A stretch of DNA of 41,566 nucleotides from Oscillospiraceae bacterium (GTDB taxonomy: Bacteria > Bacillota > Clostridia > Oscillospirales > CAG-272): NCBI GenBank assembly GCA_015063955.1, contig SVTD01000011.1, positions 1-41,566 of the forward strand, written 5' to 3'. Each line of letters starts with the position of its first letter. The stretch's first letter is position 1. The notes under the pieces are model-generated. The model searched no databases and had not been told where the DNA came from. It worked only from the letters and a program-made list of their open reading frames with translations. Shown here one piece after another: positions 7,382-16,025 of this stretch. Position numbers and translations under genes: made by a program.

Positions 7382-9010
7382 ATGAACATACTTGTGACGT
7401 CCCTTAGCCTATACCTCGAAGGCCGTGAGGAACAGGATTACATCCTGAAAAAGGACAACACAGAATACCGCGTTTCGGGCTCGCAGACAAACGAGCCCGT
7501 TCCGAAGGCCCTCAGCCTATATCTCAGGGATAAGGGACAGGGCCTTGACAGGATCATCGTAGTATGCACTCCTGCAACGCTTATGGAAAGAGCTGACAAA
7601 AAGTCCGATCTTTCAAGATTTAATGACGCGATAGATGCCTTTTTCAAAAAGGAGAAGCTCCCCTCCCCCGAGCTTATAAGCCTTTGTCTTGAAGACCTCT
7701 CGGATTCTGAAAAAATATTTGCCACAGGTATGGAGATCGCCGATATTATGAGCAGCGCCGACGACCCTTGCGTTTTCGTAGATTCCACAGGCGGCTTCAG
7801 AGATGCGATGATGCTCATTATTTCCACGATGCAGCTAATAAAGGAGCGAAGCATCTGCATCAGCGACGTGCTCTACACAGTTTATGACAGAAATCTGCCC
7901 CCTCCCCACAGGATAATCAGCCGCAAGGATGCCTACAGCGTTTACGACCTGGTTTCCGGAATGGATGAGCTGAGCGCATACGGAGATCCTTCAAAGCTTA
8001 TTCAATACTTCCGCGATCGGGAAATGCCTGAATCTTCCCAAAGGATCCTTGAGGCGCTGAAGAGCGTGTACACGGAAATGCAGCTTAACCGTGTAGAGCA
8101 AAGCCGCGACGCTCTTATCCGCCTTTTTGAGCTTCTCGATACGTACGAGCCCTGCAGCGCCACCTTTGACCGTGTTGTTGAGCTTGCCAGAAGCAAGTAC
8201 AGCGGCTTCTCGGGACAGCTCTCCTCCGTTGAATATATCAAATGGTATTACAGCCACGGCTACGTCTCCCAGACGCTTTCCTTTTATTACGAAATACTCC
8301 CCGATATCCTGCTTGAAAACAGGATCATTTACGCCTCCGGGGATATCATACAAAGATACCTCAAAAAAAGCCGCACTCTCGTTTCGGGCAGGGGCTGGAA
8401 TCACTATTTTATAAATACCTTTTTCAAGGAGGTATACAATCCCGGCAAGCTGAGGGCAAGGGCCGCCAGAGAGGAGCTGGAAAGGCTTTCAAACAACGAT
8501 ACCGCAAACGTTTCAAAAACGGGAAGCAGACTTCTTACCGTTATCTCCTTTATCCTTGCGGCAAAAAACGACCGCCGTCTCCTCACCTCCCCTCCCGTGC
8601 AATATCGGATGTTTCTTGAAGAAATGCAAAAAAACGATATCCCCTTTCTCGCAACGGAGGAGGAGCTTCTGAACATCAAAAACGAAAAGAAATTCTTTAA
8701 TCTGCTCAAAAGCAACGAAAGCACGGTCTGCCTGCTCTACGATATTGACCAGCCGGAGGATATCGGTTCTGCCGAGGCTCTTTCAGAGATCATAGTTTCC
8801 TCCGTAGATAACGAAAATATCTGTATGGATCCCTCAGTCAGCCGTGAGCTCCTGCAAAAGCTTCTTTGCAAGTATTTCTATCTGAAATCCCAGCGAAACA
8901 GCGTGCTCCACGTCGGCAACCAAAGCGATGCCCCCGAGGTTCTGGTGAAAAGCCTCGGAGAGGCCATCGAGCTTTTGGACCGTGTTCTCGAAAGCAGATC
9001 TCAGCCATAA
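7382..9010 (+). CDS. CARF-HEPN protein, Csx1/Csm6-like ribonuclease
   Basis: A protein of 542 residues. The N-terminal third has a Rossmann-like pattern ending in FVDSTGGFRD (about 132-141), the DxTxG-F-R signature of the ligand-binding CARF domain of Csm6/Csx1-type proteins. The C-terminal helical part carries RNSVLH (505-510), the R-x4-H active site of HEPN ribonucleases. Such enzymes degrade RNA after binding cyclic oligoadenylate made by Cas10. The middle (about 200-400) is helical and without a recognised domain. It is longer than typical Csx1 (about 450). AAGGAG at six bases supports the start. First gene of the operon, upstream of a Cas10-like polymerase, which is its expected signal source. 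Domain calls come from motif reading, not a profile search. Confidence 0.8.
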   Translation: MNILVTSLSLYLEGREEQDYILKKDNTEYRVSGSQTNEPVPKALSLYLRDKGQGLDRIIVVCTPATLMERADKKSDLSRFNDAIDAFFKKEKLPSPELISLCLEDLSDSEKIFATGMEIADIMSSADDPCVFVDSTGGFRDAMMLIISTMQLIKERSICISDVLYTVYDRNLPPPHRIISRKDAYSVYDLVSGMDELSAYGDPSKLIQYFRDREMPESSQRILEALKSVYTEMQLNRVEQSRDALIRLFELLDTYEPCSATFDRVVELARSKYSGFSGQLSSVEYIKWYYSHGYVSQTLSFYYEILPDILLENRIIYASGDIIQRYLKKSRTLVSGRGWNHYFINTFFKEVYNPGKLRARAAREELERLSNNDTANVSKTGSRLLTVISFILAAKNDRRLLTSPPVQYRMFLEEMQKNDIPFLATEEELLNIKNEKKFFNLLKSNESTVCLLYDIDQPEDIGSAEALSEIIVSSVDNENICMDPSVSRELLQKLLCKYFYLKSQRNSVLHVGNQSDAPEVLVKSLGEAIELLDRVLESRSQP

Positions 9011-9056
9011 AAAGGAGCGGCGCTCCGAACGATCGAAAGGATAATAAGCATATAGA

Positions 9057-9677
9057 ATGAAAAAATTTATTACTACCATAACCCTCCAATCCAGAGGCGC
9101 TGACAAGCTCTGCTACGCAGACGATACCGCCGAAGGCAAGGAGCGCATCCTGACTGCCTTCCCCATAATCCAGAAAATATGCGACACGGCAGAAGAGGGC
9201 GAAAGGATAAAGATCGTTGCCATGGTGGTTGGCGACGGAAAGTACAGAGATAATTACAACAGCTTTGTCAGCGAGCTTGACGAGCTGAAAAGCCGCAAGG
9301 GCTTTGAATACGAGCTTGAAAGCATCGAAAAGGAAGAAAATGAACATCAGGATACCGTTATTTCCTTTTTCGGAGACATAATCTCAAAGATAGAGGACGG
9401 CGACAGCCTTTACGCCTGCATCACCTACGGCACAAAGCCCATGTCGATCATAACTACCATGGCACTCCACTATGCGTACCGCATCAAAAAGGATATTTCC
9501 GTGGAGGCTCTCATATACGGTATGAGAAACTGGCACGAGGCTGACAAGCCCCTCGGCATCATTTATAATACTACTTCACTTTTCTATATCGACTGTATGA
9601 TAGACAGAATAGCAAATATGGGCGTCAGCGATCCGCAGAGCGCGGTGAAGGCTCTTATGGATATGATCGGAGACTGA
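9057..9677 (+). CDS. Second CARF-like protein without effector domain
   Basis: 206 residues. The start MKKFITTITLQ followed by a nucleotide-binding-like fold and DSLYACITYGTKPMSII (about 117-133) resembles the CARF modules of DxTHG/TM1812-type CRISPR-associated proteins, with ITYGTKP in the place of the DxTxG motif. The rest of the chain fits one Rossmann-like domain plus a short helical tail; no HEPN, PD-(D/E)XK or HTH domain is evident. It may be a ligand sensor, a ring nuclease that destroys the signal, or an adaptor. It starts 46 bases after the CARF-HEPN gene and ends 2 bases before the next, so it is co-expressed. No close ribosome site: AAAGGAT lies 16 bases upstream. Confidence 0.65.
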   Translation: MKKFITTITLQSRGADKLCYADDTAEGKERILTAFPIIQKICDTAEEGERIKIVAMVVGDGKYRDNYNSFVSELDELKSRKGFEYELESIEKEENEHQDTVISFFGDIISKIEDGDSLYACITYGTKPMSIITTMALHYAYRIKKDISVEALIYGMRNWHEADKPLGIIYNTTSLFYIDCMIDRIANMGVSDPQSAVKALMDMIGD

Positions 9678-9679
9678 CC

Positions 9680-10786
9680 ATGTACAATTATCCGGAATAC
9701 GCCCCAGAGGAGGAAAAGGATCCTTACGATGAGCTATGGGAGCAGATCAAGGGCGATATCTGCGAAGAGGCAAGCATTAAAAAATGCGATGATACTGAAA
9801 TAGCAGACTGGAAGGAAATACAGCCCCGGATAAATTACTGGGGTACTCAGTTCTCCATTGCTTCAAAGGCCGATAAGGTCAGGGCTGTAGATAACATCTG
9901 CGCCCTTGTGGATAAGCTCACAAAAAAATACGATCCCGGAAATCCTAAGAAAGCAGATGAATATGAGGCGGCAGTTTCCACTCTCCGAAAAAAATACGGC
10001 AGAGTGGACAGCGCCCCCGTAAAATACGTCGGAATAATCTATCCCGATAATGTTTTTTATCTTGCGCTGAGCGAGGTCCTTGGCTTCGGTGTTAGCGAGG
10101 CAGGCAATCTTCTCGGCAGAGTATACGACCACACGAAGGGCGCCTCCTTTACCACCCATTTTTTCAACGTCCTCCGCTACAGCGTTCTCGACTGCTTCGA
10201 TAAATATAAAAAAACTGCAAGGAACACGTCCCTCTCTTCATTCACCGAAAAAGACGAAGAGAATATGACAGGGCAGGACGATCATTTCTTCGCAAGGGCC
10301 GCCGCCGACAGGGACAGCTTTCGCAAGCTCTTTGAATTTGCAAAGCTTACCGAGGCTGTAGGACTTGCCTGCAAAAATAAAACAGTCAGATCAGGCAAGC
10401 CCCCTCTCTCAAAAATAAACCACACCCATCTCAGGCTTTTTTATACTCTTCATCTTATCAATTTCACAAGATACTCAGATGCCCAACCAAGAGATGCCCG
10501 TGAGGAAAAGGCCGTTATGTCCGCCGCGGAAAAGGGCTTTGAGCTTTTCGCCACCAATGTGAGAGAGCAGGATACCGCCATCTACAAAAAACTTGCCGCC
10601 GCTGCCTTTTCCCAAAGAGTACTAACAAAAAAGGGGCTTACAAAAAGCGAGAGCGGCTATACCGTTCTCTCAGACAAGGCTTGCGCGCTTTACAGCAACA
10701 CCCCTGCTTCAACACTCAGCGACAGGTTTGCCTCTCTGAGAAAAAATCTGGAGCTATATCAGTTATTTAACAAAGAAAAGGTGTGA
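9680..10786 (+). CDS. Unknown protein with sigma-factor-like segment
   Basis: 368 residues, acidic N-terminus, largely helical. I recognise no family with confidence. The segment YDHTKGASFTTHFFNVLRYS (about 148-167), followed by LDCFDKYKK, is patterned like sigma-70 region 2 (acidic residue, KG, aromatic, then helix with I/V-x-D-x-x-R/K). The C-terminus STLSDRFASLRKNLELY could be a recognition-type helix. A transcription factor responding to the CARF/Cas10 signal, or a structural partner of the polymerase (a Cas11-like small subunit is one option), are both possible. GGAG is eight bases before ATG. Its TGA overlaps the GTG of the Cas10-like gene by four bases, implying coupled translation and perhaps a shared complex. 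Confidence 0.5.
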   Translation: MYNYPEYAPEEEKDPYDELWEQIKGDICEEASIKKCDDTEIADWKEIQPRINYWGTQFSIASKADKVRAVDNICALVDKLTKKYDPGNPKKADEYEAAVSTLRKKYGRVDSAPVKYVGIIYPDNVFYLALSEVLGFGVSEAGNLLGRVYDHTKGASFTTHFFNVLRYSVLDCFDKYKKTARNTSLSSFTEKDEENMTGQDDHFFARAAADRDSFRKLFEFAKLTEAVGLACKNKTVRSGKPPLSKINHTHLRLFYTLHLINFTRYSDAQPRDAREEKAVMSAAEKGFELFATNVREQDTAIYKKLAAAAFSQRVLTKKGLTKSESGYTVLSDKACALYSNTPASTLSDRFASLRKNLELYQLFNKEKV

Positions 10787-11979
10787 GCAAAATCAAAAAA
10801 ACAGTACTTACGTTCGAGACCCTTCCCAAGGGGCTTGGTATCACAAAAAGCATCATCTTCGGTATTATCGATATATCGGGAATACAAAAATATATTTTTG
10901 GCAGTATGAGCACCCTCTCCTCTGCTGAGGATATCAGGCGCCGCTCGGCATACGTGGAGTCCCTCTCCCACAAGATCTGTGAAATGCTCAGGGAAAGATT
11001 CAATAGGGCATACCTTTTCGGCACAGTCTCAAGCGGTAAGGTGCAATGCGCCTTCTCGCCCGGTGCCTCAATGAATAAGCTTACGGATTTCTGTAAGAAG
11101 CTTCAGCGCGCTGTCTTTGCTTCAACCGAGGGGGGACTTACCTTCTACTATTCCTTTTGCAGGGCACGCTGTATACAGGCATCAGATTATGACCCGAAAA
11201 CGATGGTCACGGCTCCCGCCGTTGCCTCAGGGGAGCTTGAAAAGCAGAAATTCAACTGTAAAAATCTCCTCCTTACAGATATGGAGAATGATTTTTGCCG
11301 TGATCTTTGCCCTCCTGCGGCGGCCTCTGATGAAAACGCTCACCGCGAAGAGCCCTCACGTGCAATGGCGGCAGTAAAGCTTGACCTTGATAATCTGGGG
11401 CTCTTCTTTCGCAACGTAGGAGAGTTTGATAAAAGGCACAGAATAAGCACAGCCCTTAACGATACGATATCAGAATGCATCCGCAGCGACGGCAGGATCA
11501 CACCGATATTTGCAGGGGGAGACGATATTTTCTTTTTGTGCCGCGCCCGTGACTGTCTTTCCGTTACCGTTGATTTTTATAAGAGGCTGAAAAACGCTGT
11601 TCTTGAAAACAGTGAGCTTTCCGATTACGGAAAAGACGGCGTTTTCGGAATATCTGCAGGAGCTGTCCGCATTCTCAGCGAGCACGGAAGGGTTCCCATT
11701 CTCATATTCGGCGAAAAAGCCGAAAAAAAGCTCCACCTTGCCAAAACAAGGGGAGGAAAAAACTGTGTTTGCATCGGAGACTCCATCATTGGCTGGCAGG
11801 AGCTTATGCTCCTTTGGAGCAATTATTCAAGGATTTTTGATACGGAGGGAGATATCGCTCTGCTGTTCGATCTTCAACTGATGAAGGAGCGCATTCTGAA
11901 ATATGCCGGCTACAATAAAAATTCCCCCGCAAGAGAGGAGGCTGATGCAATTGAGTCGATACGGATACTTTTGCTATGA
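10783..11979 (+). CDS. Cas10-like polymerase/cyclase, HD-less, GGDD palm
   Basis: 398 residues, about half a usual Cas10. IIFGIIDISGIQKYIFG (about 24-40) is the first Cas10 palm-like domain (DISGIQ-F/Y-I motif). VKLDLDNLGLFF (198-209) and IFAGGDDIFFL (242-252) are the metal-binding and GGDD catalytic motifs of the second palm domain. ISAGAVRI and the stretch around KLHLAKTRGGKN complete the Csm1-like fold. The N-terminal HD nuclease of Cas10 is absent. FCRDLC (171-176) may be a remnant zinc site. GGDD-type Cas10 proteins join ATP into cyclic oligoadenylates, so this should make the ligand for the two CARF proteins. A GGDEF diguanylate cyclase is excluded by the DISGIQ and LDLDNLG motifs. What activates it without Cas5/Cas7 and crRNA is unknown. 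GTG start, overlapping the previous stop. Confidence 0.82.
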   Translation: MSKIKKTVLTFETLPKGLGITKSIIFGIIDISGIQKYIFGSMSTLSSAEDIRRRSAYVESLSHKICEMLRERFNRAYLFGTVSSGKVQCAFSPGASMNKLTDFCKKLQRAVFASTEGGLTFYYSFCRARCIQASDYDPKTMVTAPAVASGELEKQKFNCKNLLLTDMENDFCRDLCPPAAASDENAHREEPSRAMAAVKLDLDNLGLFFRNVGEFDKRHRISTALNDTISECIRSDGRITPIFAGGDDIFFLCRARDCLSVTVDFYKRLKNAVLENSELSDYGKDGVFGISAGAVRILSEHGRVPILIFGEKAEKKLHLAKTRGGKNCVCIGDSIIGWQELMLLWSNYSRIFDTEGDIALLFDLQLMKERILKYAGYNKNSPAREEADAIESIRILLL

Positions 11980-12667
11980 CGTTACATTAAAAAGCTTGGA
12001 AAACAAAAAGATGAAGGCACTCCCAAAAAGCGGTGAAGTCCTTACCTCTCTCGGCAAGGGCTTTGAACGCGGACTCTGCTCAGACCTTTTTGTTGCAGGC
12101 TATTCATATAAGCCTCAGGACCTTGCCTCCGATATTGAGGCGGATTACGATGACTACAGGCTTCTCAAGATATTCAAAAAAGCTACATATATATCCGACA
12201 GGGCAAAGGCGCTTTTGAAGGAGCGAGACATCATCACTCTTGTGAAGGAGGGCACAGTTTTTGCAGACGACGGATATATCCGCTCTGTTGCCGATCCCCC
12301 TATACTGCCTGTGCGTGAGGCCGTTCTCCCCGACCCCGATGCCCCCTTCGGCATAATGATATGCGAAAGCTCACTTTTCAGGTTTTTCCTGAAGACTGAT
12401 AAAGCCGTGCTTCCCGACGGGCTTGAAATCTGCGGCTGTCCCTTCCTTGTCGAATCAGTCGAAAAAATAACCGACAGTATGCCGAAAAAATACGTTATCC
12501 AATGTAACCTTCAGGTATGCGATGACAATACGGTATCAGAAAGCTCCGAAAGCCGCTACAGGATCGCATATGACCCCGTCTCCAAAAAGAAAATAATACT
12601 TGCGGGAAGTATAGTATCAAGAGAGGATTTCTTCGGAGAAACCCCCGATTTCATACCAACCGTTTAA
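11945..12667 (+). CDS. Unknown protein of the Cas10/CARF operon
   Basis: 240 residues from ATG 11945, overlapping the Cas10-like gene by 35 bases; AGGAGG ends three bases before the ATG, which is close but acceptable. I recognise no family. The protein is soluble, mixed alpha/beta, and has no membrane segment. A Gly-rich stretch SLGKGFERGLC lies near residue 35. That stretch is faintly like the Gly-rich loops of RAMP (Cas5/Cas7) proteins, but the rest does not support a RAMP call. The tight overlap with the polymerase gene suggests a partner or regulator of the Cas10-like protein. Confidence 0.55.
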   Translation: MQLSRYGYFCYDVTLKSLENKKMKALPKSGEVLTSLGKGFERGLCSDLFVAGYSYKPQDLASDIEADYDDYRLLKIFKKATYISDRAKALLKERDIITLVKEGTVFADDGYIRSVADPPILPVREAVLPDPDAPFGIMICESSLFRFFLKTDKAVLPDGLEICGCPFLVESVEKITDSMPKKYVIQCNLQVCDDNTVSESSESRYRIAYDPVSKKKIILAGSIVSREDFFGETPDFIPTV

Positions 12668-12674
12668 GAATGAG

Positions 12675-15600
12675 GTGATCGCCATTAACACACTTTATCA
12701 TTTTGATGCAGATAAGAAAAATCTGCCCTTCTGTATCGTTTTCGGAAAGGGCAAAAAGGATCTGTACGGCAGGTTTTTGTCTCAGTATGACCCGCGCTAC
12801 GGCTTTACGATTATTCCCGATGGCAAAAACCACCTCATATTCTGCGGAGGACTCCGCTTCAAGTGCATACTCTGGACCTATAAGAAGGAAGGTCAGCCCA
12901 TTGGCTTCAACGTTAAATTCTGCGATCCCATAACTCAGACAGAGACCATCGACTGCGCCACCAGGGGTATAAGCTTTTCCAATTTTTCAAAAAGCAGGAT
13001 CATCTGTATGGATGACACCGAGTATTTCCCCATCAGGGAGGCTGAGATCCCCCCCTACGTTTCCTCCATGGAAAGGATACTTTCCATCCTTCGGGAGCAC
13101 TGTCAAAAGAAGGAAAAGAAAGATGGGCAGGGCAATGAAGCATCCCTTCACGAGACCTATGCAAGATTCTGGAAAAAGCAGCGCAGTATCGTTGAAGCAA
13201 AAAAGGAATATACGAAAAAAACTCTTATTCAGCTCGATTACTCAACCTTCGAAACCTGCGATACCATGACTGCCGACGGCGTTTTATACAGCTTCAGAAT
13301 AGAGCCCCTGGAGGTCATTATCGAAAAAAACGAGCAGCGCTTCAAAGATACGGGAGTTGCCCGTGAGGAGGACGACCCTGCAGACGTAAAGAGCCCCTCA
13401 GCTCTTATGAAGGAATACTCCGACAAGCTTTGCAGTGCTTCTACCGTTATCCTGCCCCGCGCTATGACCACAGACGATAACGTCCCCGGCATTACCGGCA
13501 CCATCCACAGCTACGACGCCTCAACCAATATCCTGACAGTTGAGGTAAAGAATAAGACCGGCGTTTCCTCAGACGAGATCGCTCCCGCGGGCACCATCTG
13601 CGAAAAAATGTCCTCCGACCTGCGAAAGCAGCAGGAAACCATAGATTCCCTCCTCAATCTCTCCGATGACAATAAATGGGAGGGGATAAACTCCGTTATC
13701 ATCGATAAAAAAATAGAAAAGGTGCAGTGCCTCATTCCCGCCTCCTTTGAGTCTGACCGACTGACTGACAATCAGAAGGAGGCCATATCAAAGGCCCTCA
13801 ATGCAAAGGATTTTCTCCTGGTGCAGGGCCCTCCCGGCACGGGAAAGACCACCATCATCGTTGAGATGATAAGAAACCTTGTGAATCTGGGACAGAAGGT
13901 GCTCGTCTGCTCAAAAAACAATCTTGCCGTTGACAACGTCCTTGAAAAATGGATAAAGGAAAATAAGGATCGCACGGAGAATCACGTCTGCGTCCGTCTG
14001 ACGGCCTCCGAGGACTCCATAAAGGTGCCCCTTGTTGCTGAATATACGCCCGATAAGGTAACTGCCCGTATACAGAAGCGCATCTTTGAAAACAGCTCCG
14101 CCCATTACAAAAGTGTTTCCGGAAAGATCGTAAGTGACGTTGAGACCATAGAGAAGGAACGCAAAAAGCTGATAGACCTTCACGATACGCTGAACTATAC
14201 CTACAGTCTTTACCGATCGCTGGAAGTACTTAACCGCGAATATTCATCCCTTCTCGGTAAATCAAAAATACTTGAGGCCATCGGGATAAGCCCCGCAGCG
14301 GGAAGCCTTCTCGAAAGGCATCAGGAAACAGGCGCCCTTCTCGCCTTTATTCTCGAAGATCTCCTTAAGCCCCTTTTCGGTCTGTATACAGCAAAAAGCG
14401 CCCCCTCGGCAGAAGCGGCTGATCGCATTGTTGAGAATTACCGCTACGTTTGCGACAGGACGGAAAAGCTGTTCTGCAAAGAAAACGTGCCGGGCTTTTT
14501 CTTCTCCCTTATCCTGAAGCTTTTCGGCAAGGAACTTGACAAAAGAAAGGCCGATCTTTGCCGCGAGCATTTACGCTTTTGCAGCACGGAAGAGTTGTTT
14601 TGCAATCTTCGCTCATTCCCCGGAAACAGCCTTTACGGACACGGAGAGTTCGGCGCTCTTCTGAGCAGCCTCTCCCCTGCATCTGTCACAGATGCGAGCG
14701 TTGATAAAGCCATCAGAGACCTTTCCGTTCTTGCGGCGAAAATGGATAATTATCACTACGCACAAAGCACGAAGCTTTGCCACATACACGAGGTCCTCAG
14801 CGAATGGCACGAGGAGCTTCTCAGCACAAAATCCCGTCAGCTTGAGCAGCTTCTGGTATGCAACAGCATAAACGTAGTGGGCTCCACCTGTATGAGCGTA
14901 CGCTCCGACGAGGACTTCAAGGATGCGACCTATGACGCAGTGATCGTTGACGAGGCAGGTCAGATCACGCTCCACGATATAATTGTACCCTTAACAAAAG
15001 CAAAAAAGGTGATCCTAATCGGCGATCATCTTCAGCTGCCTCCCATAAACGAAAAGGATTTCATCAGTTATTATCTCAAAACAGTCTCCGAGGGAAGCGA
15101 AAGCACCCCGACGGCTCCCTTTACAAAGGAAGAGCTTTGGGATATCTTCAATGTCAGCCTCTTTGAAAAGCTTTATAACGAGGCAACGTCAGACTGCGAG
15201 GTGTGGGATGGCGAGGGCTACGATCCCTCTCCAAAGGTAATGATAAACGCTCAGTACCGTATGCATCCCGCTATCTCACAGTTTATTTCCGAGCATTTCT
15301 ATAACGGAAAATATACGGACGGCAAGGGCATAAGCGCTCAGTCCCGCTACCTCTCCGTGGCAGGCAGGAATAAGCCCGTATATTTTTACGATACGAAGGA
15401 CCGCCCCGACAAGGGAGAGACCCTCCACGATCCCGGCTGCTCAAACGAGCTGGAGGCAGAAATCTGCTCCGATATCCTCGTTGATATTATCGACGACATC
15501 GAAAACGACCGCTATGAAATGCGCGAAAACGCAAGCCTTGCCATCAGGGATAAGGCAGGAAGTATCATAGGCTATGATATGGGCGTGATTTCAGGATATT

Positions 15601-15989
15601 CAAAGCAGGTGGAACTCATAAAGGAAAAGACCGTGGCAAAGCTCGTCGAGCGGCTGGGCCTCAGTCCTGATGAGGCCAACGAAAGAATGGCGAAATTTAT
15701 GGTGAACTCGGTGGACTCCTTCCAGGGTCGCGACAACGAGATCATCATCTTCTCCATGACCCGAAGCAACAGCCGTGGCAAGATCGGATTTCTGAGAGAC
15801 GTGAGACGTCTTAACGTGGCAATGACGAGAGCAAAATCAATGCTTATCATCATCGGCGACTCAGAGACTCTCCTCTCCTCCCCTCAGCCTGCAGAGCATA
15901 ACAAAAGCAGGACCGCGGCAAGCTATTACGAGGCGCTCATAGATTATTGCAAGGATGAGAGCAATGATTTTTACCGCCTTGTGCCCTGA
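12675..15989 (+). CDS. SF1 helicase, UPF1/DNA2/NAM7-like
   Basis: 1104 residues. The C-terminal two thirds hold all superfamily 1 motifs: Walker A QGPPGTGKTT near residue 385, DEAGQ Walker B near 757, GDHLQLPPI near 785, QYRMHP near 860, DSFQGRDNEIIIFSM near 1015 and RRLNVAMTRAK near 1045. A roughly 180-residue helical insertion follows motif Ia. The first 350 residues are unique and I cannot assign them; they may read nucleic acid or bind partners. Such helicases unwind DNA or RNA 5' to 3' and occur in several defence systems. The start is uncertain: GTG 12675 lacks a ribosome site, while AGGTGAT (12674-12680) would suit an ATT at 12684. I keep GTG. Confidence 0.9.
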   Translation: MIAINTLYHFDADKKNLPFCIVFGKGKKDLYGRFLSQYDPRYGFTIIPDGKNHLIFCGGLRFKCILWTYKKEGQPIGFNVKFCDPITQTETIDCATRGISFSNFSKSRIICMDDTEYFPIREAEIPPYVSSMERILSILREHCQKKEKKDGQGNEASLHETYARFWKKQRSIVEAKKEYTKKTLIQLDYSTFETCDTMTADGVLYSFRIEPLEVIIEKNEQRFKDTGVAREEDDPADVKSPSALMKEYSDKLCSASTVILPRAMTTDDNVPGITGTIHSYDASTNILTVEVKNKTGVSSDEIAPAGTICEKMSSDLRKQQETIDSLLNLSDDNKWEGINSVIIDKKIEKVQCLIPASFESDRLTDNQKEAISKALNAKDFLLVQGPPGTGKTTIIVEMIRNLVNLGQKVLVCSKNNLAVDNVLEKWIKENKDRTENHVCVRLTASEDSIKVPLVAEYTPDKVTARIQKRIFENSSAHYKSVSGKIVSDVETIEKERKKLIDLHDTLNYTYSLYRSLEVLNREYSSLLGKSKILEAIGISPAAGSLLERHQETGALLAFILEDLLKPLFGLYTAKSAPSAEAADRIVENYRYVCDRTEKLFCKENVPGFFFSLILKLFGKELDKRKADLCREHLRFCSTEELFCNLRSFPGNSLYGHGEFGALLSSLSPASVTDASVDKAIRDLSVLAAKMDNYHYAQSTKLCHIHEVLSEWHEELLSTKSRQLEQLLVCNSINVVGSTCMSVRSDEDFKDATYDAVIVDEAGQITLHDIIVPLTKAKKVILIGDHLQLPPINEKDFISYYLKTVSEGSESTPTAPFTKEELWDIFNVSLFEKLYNEATSDCEVWDGEGYDPSPKVMINAQYRMHPAISQFISEHFYNGKYTDGKGISAQSRYLSVAGRNKPVYFYDTKDRPDKGETLHDPGCSNELEAEICSDILVDIIDDIENDRYEMRENASLAIRDKAGSIIGYDMGVISGYSKQVELIKEKTVAKLVERLGLSPDEANERMAKFMVNSVDSFQGRDNEIIIFSMTRSNSRGKIGFLRDVRRLNVAMTRAKSMLIIIGDSETLLSSPQPAEHNKSRTAASYYEALIDYCKDESNDFYRLVP

Positions 15990-16025
15990 TATTAATGCTT
16001 ATTAAAAGGAAAGGGGGAAACAAAA

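Noticed and set aside
10783..11979. GGDEF diguanylate cyclase
   Set aside because: The motif is GGDD with upstream LDLDNLG and an N-terminal DISGIQKYIF, which are Cas10 features; no GGD/EEF signature or c-di-GMP inhibitory site is seen.
11945..12667. Cas5/Cas7 RAMP protein
   Set aside because: A single Gly-rich stretch near residue 35 is not enough; no RRM-type pattern or C-terminal Gly-rich loop could be followed. Left as unknown pending structure prediction.
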